Part shown: positions 61,944 through 64,000 of the stretch, piece after piece
Numbering within the stretch: the first letter of the stretch is position 1
Layout: each line of letters opens with the position of its first letter
Origin: Congregibacter litoralis KT71
GTDB taxonomy: Bacteria; Pseudomonadota; Gammaproteobacteria; Pseudomonadales; Halieaceae
Length of the DNA: 64,000 nucleotides
Assembly (NCBI RefSeq): GCF_000153125.2
Contig: NZ_CM002299.1
Location: 3,360,928 to 3,424,927 of the forward strand
Reading direction: 5' to 3'
Program-made: the position numbers and the translations under genes
Notes under the pieces: generated by a model
The model's database searches: none
Told to the model about the DNA's origin: nothing
What the model saw: the letters and a program-made list of their open reading frames with translations, nothing else

Positions 61944-62972
61944 ATGAGCGCCCATATGTCTGAGAAAATCAACAACGTGTGCTTTATAGCTCCGCTCATA
62001 CACCCTGACGCAAGCAATGATTACAAAGCGGTTCTCAATTTGCTTAGCCTAACTGCCACATCCGTTGAAAATGCCTCACGTGGCACACCATCTCGGCTTG
62101 TTGTCTCTTGCAACGCAGCGCCAGAGGACACTGACCGTTTCCCTGGAGTTGATTTTGTCAAAGTTAATCTTCCTGCGCCGCCTAAATGCGACCAGGGGAG
62201 AATCACTTTAGAAGATGTAATGCTCGACAAAGGCATCAAAATCCTTCACGCGCTGCTTCATTGCAAAAAATTTAAACCCGAATGGATATTTATCTTGGAT
62301 GCAGACGATTGGGTTTCCAAGACCATGGTTAAAAATGTATTCAGTCGTGCCTCTATGGAAACCGACTTCCTGTTCGTCAGTTCCGGCACGCTAATCAATC
62401 ACCAAAACTTGACCTATCAAAAACGATACGGATTACATAGGTATTGCGGGAGCACATTTGCCTTCAAATTCTCACTGCTATCCCACCTAACATCACTTCA
62501 TCGTTATGGTGAGGAGGGACCCAGCATCCACCCAAATGAACTAAAAACCAACGCGGCAATTCTTTCGCTGATACTCGGCGATCATAGTTGTCGGCTACCA
62601 TTTTTACGTAACAACGGACTTAAGGGGCGATCACTAACAGATAACCCCATAGCGTGGGTCGTAGACACCACGGAGAACCACTCAAACACAAAATCCGGCG
62701 GACGGGGAAAGCCGATAACGCAAGCTCTGCTCGATCAGTTTGGCCTAAGCAAGCTCAATCACTTAGTTAGGTCATCGCCAGCAACCCCTTCAGACTTTTT
62801 GCAATATCACGTCAATGCACTGAAATCGCTGGCCGGAGATCTTACGCATACCTCTCGCCTGTCGAACGCAAGCCCTCTTTTAAATCTATTTGCCGAAGAT
62901 CTGCCTGAGGCCAATGAACTTGCACGTAGTTACATTAGGGAGAGCCCTGCGGCAAGGTTACAGGTCAAATGA
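61944..62972 (+). CDS. Glycosyltransferase family A (GT2-like)
   Basis: 342 residues from the ATG at 61944 (a second Met four codons on is also possible). FIAPLIHPDASNDYKAVLNLL opens the nucleotide-binding part (quoted in part), and WIFILDADDWVSKTMV near residues 115-130 holds the DxD metal site. The second half is mostly helical without TM segments. Probably a cytoplasmic sugar transferase acting on the polysaccharide unit. Lower G+C than the operon to the left. Confidence 0.78.
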   Translation: MSAHMSEKINNVCFIAPLIHPDASNDYKAVLNLLSLTATSVENASRGTPSRLVVSCNAAPEDTDRFPGVDFVKVNLPAPPKCDQGRITLEDVMLDKGIKILHALLHCKKFKPEWIFILDADDWVSKTMVKNVFSRASMETDFLFVSSGTLINHQNLTYQKRYGLHRYCGSTFAFKFSLLSHLTSLHRYGEEGPSIHPNELKTNAAILSLILGDHSCRLPFLRNNGLKGRSLTDNPIAWVVDTTENHSNTKSGGRGKPITQALLDQFGLSKLNHLVRSSPATPSDFLQYHVNALKSLAGDLTHTSRLSNASPLLNLFAEDLPEANELARSYIRESPAARLQVK

Positions 62973-63310
62973 CTGCAGCGCGGCTAAGTCGATCCGCTGC
63001 ATTAGGAATGCATCCCCATCGCCCCTGCTATCGTGAATAATTACAACTTAACTTTTTTGATATCAAATGTGTTCCTTTAAGGCTCTTTACGCTGTCTCAT
63101 AAACCGCTCTATGGCATATTATCAAGACAAACCGCTTCGCATACTCAAGTTGAAGTGATTGCTAAACGACGTGCCTCAGCGCCAAGGTCGGTTTCAAAAA
63201 AACCGCAAAAGATAAAAAACCATTGCTCATTTAACAATCTAGAACAGTCGCATTTTTGAATTACGTTTTTGCAAAGCAACAGAACGATAAAACTGCCGAC
63301 AAAAAAATCT
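62973..63310. other. Gene-free, A/T-rich stretch before the last gene
   Basis: 338 bases with no convincing ORF. An imperfect hairpin with arms GCAGCG and CGCTGC lies near 62975-63000 without a T run. The interval probably contains a promoter for the gene at 63311. Confidence 0.5.
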
Positions 63311-64000
63311 ATGGCTAAAGAACATTTCAAAAACTTTCTCTCGTGGCTTAATTGGCTTATCGACCTCGTGCTCATACGTTTAAGAGCGATATTGGGGCTC
63401 AAAGAAAACATAGTCTTTTACAGTGACCAGGACTACCACCTCATTCACTTAGCCCCGGTAGTAAAGTCTCTCAGCCTTCTCCGGAAAGCTAGAATCACCA
63501 TCATCTGTTCACAGCAGTTTGACACATCGCAATTCCCAAACATCAGATGCATCGTGGGTAGCGCGTACACGTGGAAAAAACCCCTTGCTATAAACCTTCT
63601 TATTTCCAGCGAGCTCATTGAAGTTCCAAAATATTTGGCAGGGAAATCTGTTTATTTTGGGCATGGTATCGGCCCAAAAATTAATCATCTTTACAGTGAA
63701 ATGCTTGGCGGCTTTGATTACGTTTACTGCCCTTGCAAATACTTTTACCAGAAACTATCGACAGACATGCCCGGCCTAAGACTCAGAGAAATCGGCCTGC
63801 CAGTGCTGGACGTCAAGCCTAAACCTGAAGAAAGGAAGTACCTGCTGTACGCGCCTTCTTGGAACATCGATGAAACTCTAATTTCCGACTACAACAGCGT
63901 ACTCACTTTGCTATCTGAGCTAGAAGGACACGAAGTGATTGTCAGTCTGCACCCGTTGCTTGCGCGTGACATAGCTAGAGGAAAGCTACCAAAGCTCATT
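63311..64000 (+). CDS. CDP-glycerol glycerophosphotransferase/TagB-like protein, N-terminal part (partial)
   Basis: The frame is open from the ATG at 63311 to the window end, 230 codons. It begins MAKEHFKNFLSWLNWLIDL with a short amphipathic helix. Marks of the TagB/TagF-like GT-B fold are YFGHGIGPKINHLY (about residues 115-128), YCPCKYFYQKL, KYLLYAPSWN (about 178-187) and VIVSLHPLL near 212-220. Such enzymes add glycerol phosphate or related groups to polymers; in Gram-negative clusters they modify O-antigen or capsule. No clear ribosome-binding site. A/T-rich, like the flippase and glycosyltransferase before it. Confidence 0.75.
   Translation, partial: MAKEHFKNFLSWLNWLIDLVLIRLRAILGLKENIVFYSDQDYHLIHLAPVVKSLSLLRKARITIICSQQFDTSQFPNIRCIVGSAYTWKKPLAINLLISSELIEVPKYLAGKSVYFGHGIGPKINHLYSEMLGGFDYVYCPCKYFYQKLSTDMPGLRLREIGLPVLDVKPKPEERKYLLYAPSWNIDETLISDYNSVLTLLSELEGHEVIVSLHPLLARDIARGKLPKLI

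Noticed and set aside
63145..63411. 88-codon minus-strand frame near the right end
   Set aside because: It overlaps the open plus-strand glycerophosphotransferase-like frame starting at 63311, which has clear family motifs.

Overview
The window looks like a chromosomal segment of a marine-type gammaproteobacterium. The housekeeping order lolB-ispE-tRNA-Gln-prs-rplY-pth-ychF is typical of that class. The combination of a LapA/LapD/LapG adhesin system with an exosortase A/PEP-CTERM polysaccharide locus fits the Halieaceae (OM60/NOR5 clade) or close relatives. That placement is inferred from gene content, not from a database search.

Layout. (1) 1-5943: lolB end, convergent vapBC toxin-antitoxin pair, ispE, tRNA-Gln(UUG), prs, rplY/ctc, pth and ychF, with two clear intrinsic terminators. 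(2) 6063-6743: alpha/beta hydrolase. (3) 6688-28632: a complete LapA-type surface adhesin system. It has a TolC-like outer membrane channel with a FimV/LysM-type tail, the periplasmic protease LapG, the c-di-GMP receptor LapD, a conserved small protein, a 4,187-residue LapA-like adhesin with a LapG-type di-alanine site, a LuxR-type regulator, and the LapC/LapB type I secretion pair. (4) 29117-46711: three PEP-CTERM proteins, each with a VPAP-type sorting tail and each preceded by a sigma-54 type -24/-12 element; two large PrsT-type TPR lipoproteins plus a broken third TPR gene; a stand-alone ThiF/E1-like protein; a three-gene LolA-like / AMIN-barrel / RND module; and a secreted beta-helix protein. 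(5) 46825-62972: hexapeptide acyltransferase, exosortase A fused to an EpsI domain, and a tightly packed operon of polysaccharide genes: rhamnogalacturonan lyase-like protein with a C-terminal frameshift, GT2, GT4, deacetylase-like, GT4, acyltransferase 3, FemAB, asparagine-synthase-like amidotransferase. A Wzx-type flippase and a DADDW-motif glycosyltransferase follow. (6) 63311-64000: start of a CDP-glycerol glycerophosphotransferase-like gene cut by the window end.

How it fits together. Regions 3-6 read as one biofilm-matrix island. The Lap system would hold or release a giant cell-surface adhesin in response to c-di-GMP. The PEP-CTERM/XrtA system would sort small secreted proteins whose production is probably tied to an exopolysaccharide through RpoN. 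Two CRP-type boxes, one upstream of lapA and one between lapB and the first PEP-CTERM gene, may couple the two halves. The usual PrsK/PrsR, Wza/Wzc-type and initiating sugar transferase genes of such loci are not in the window.
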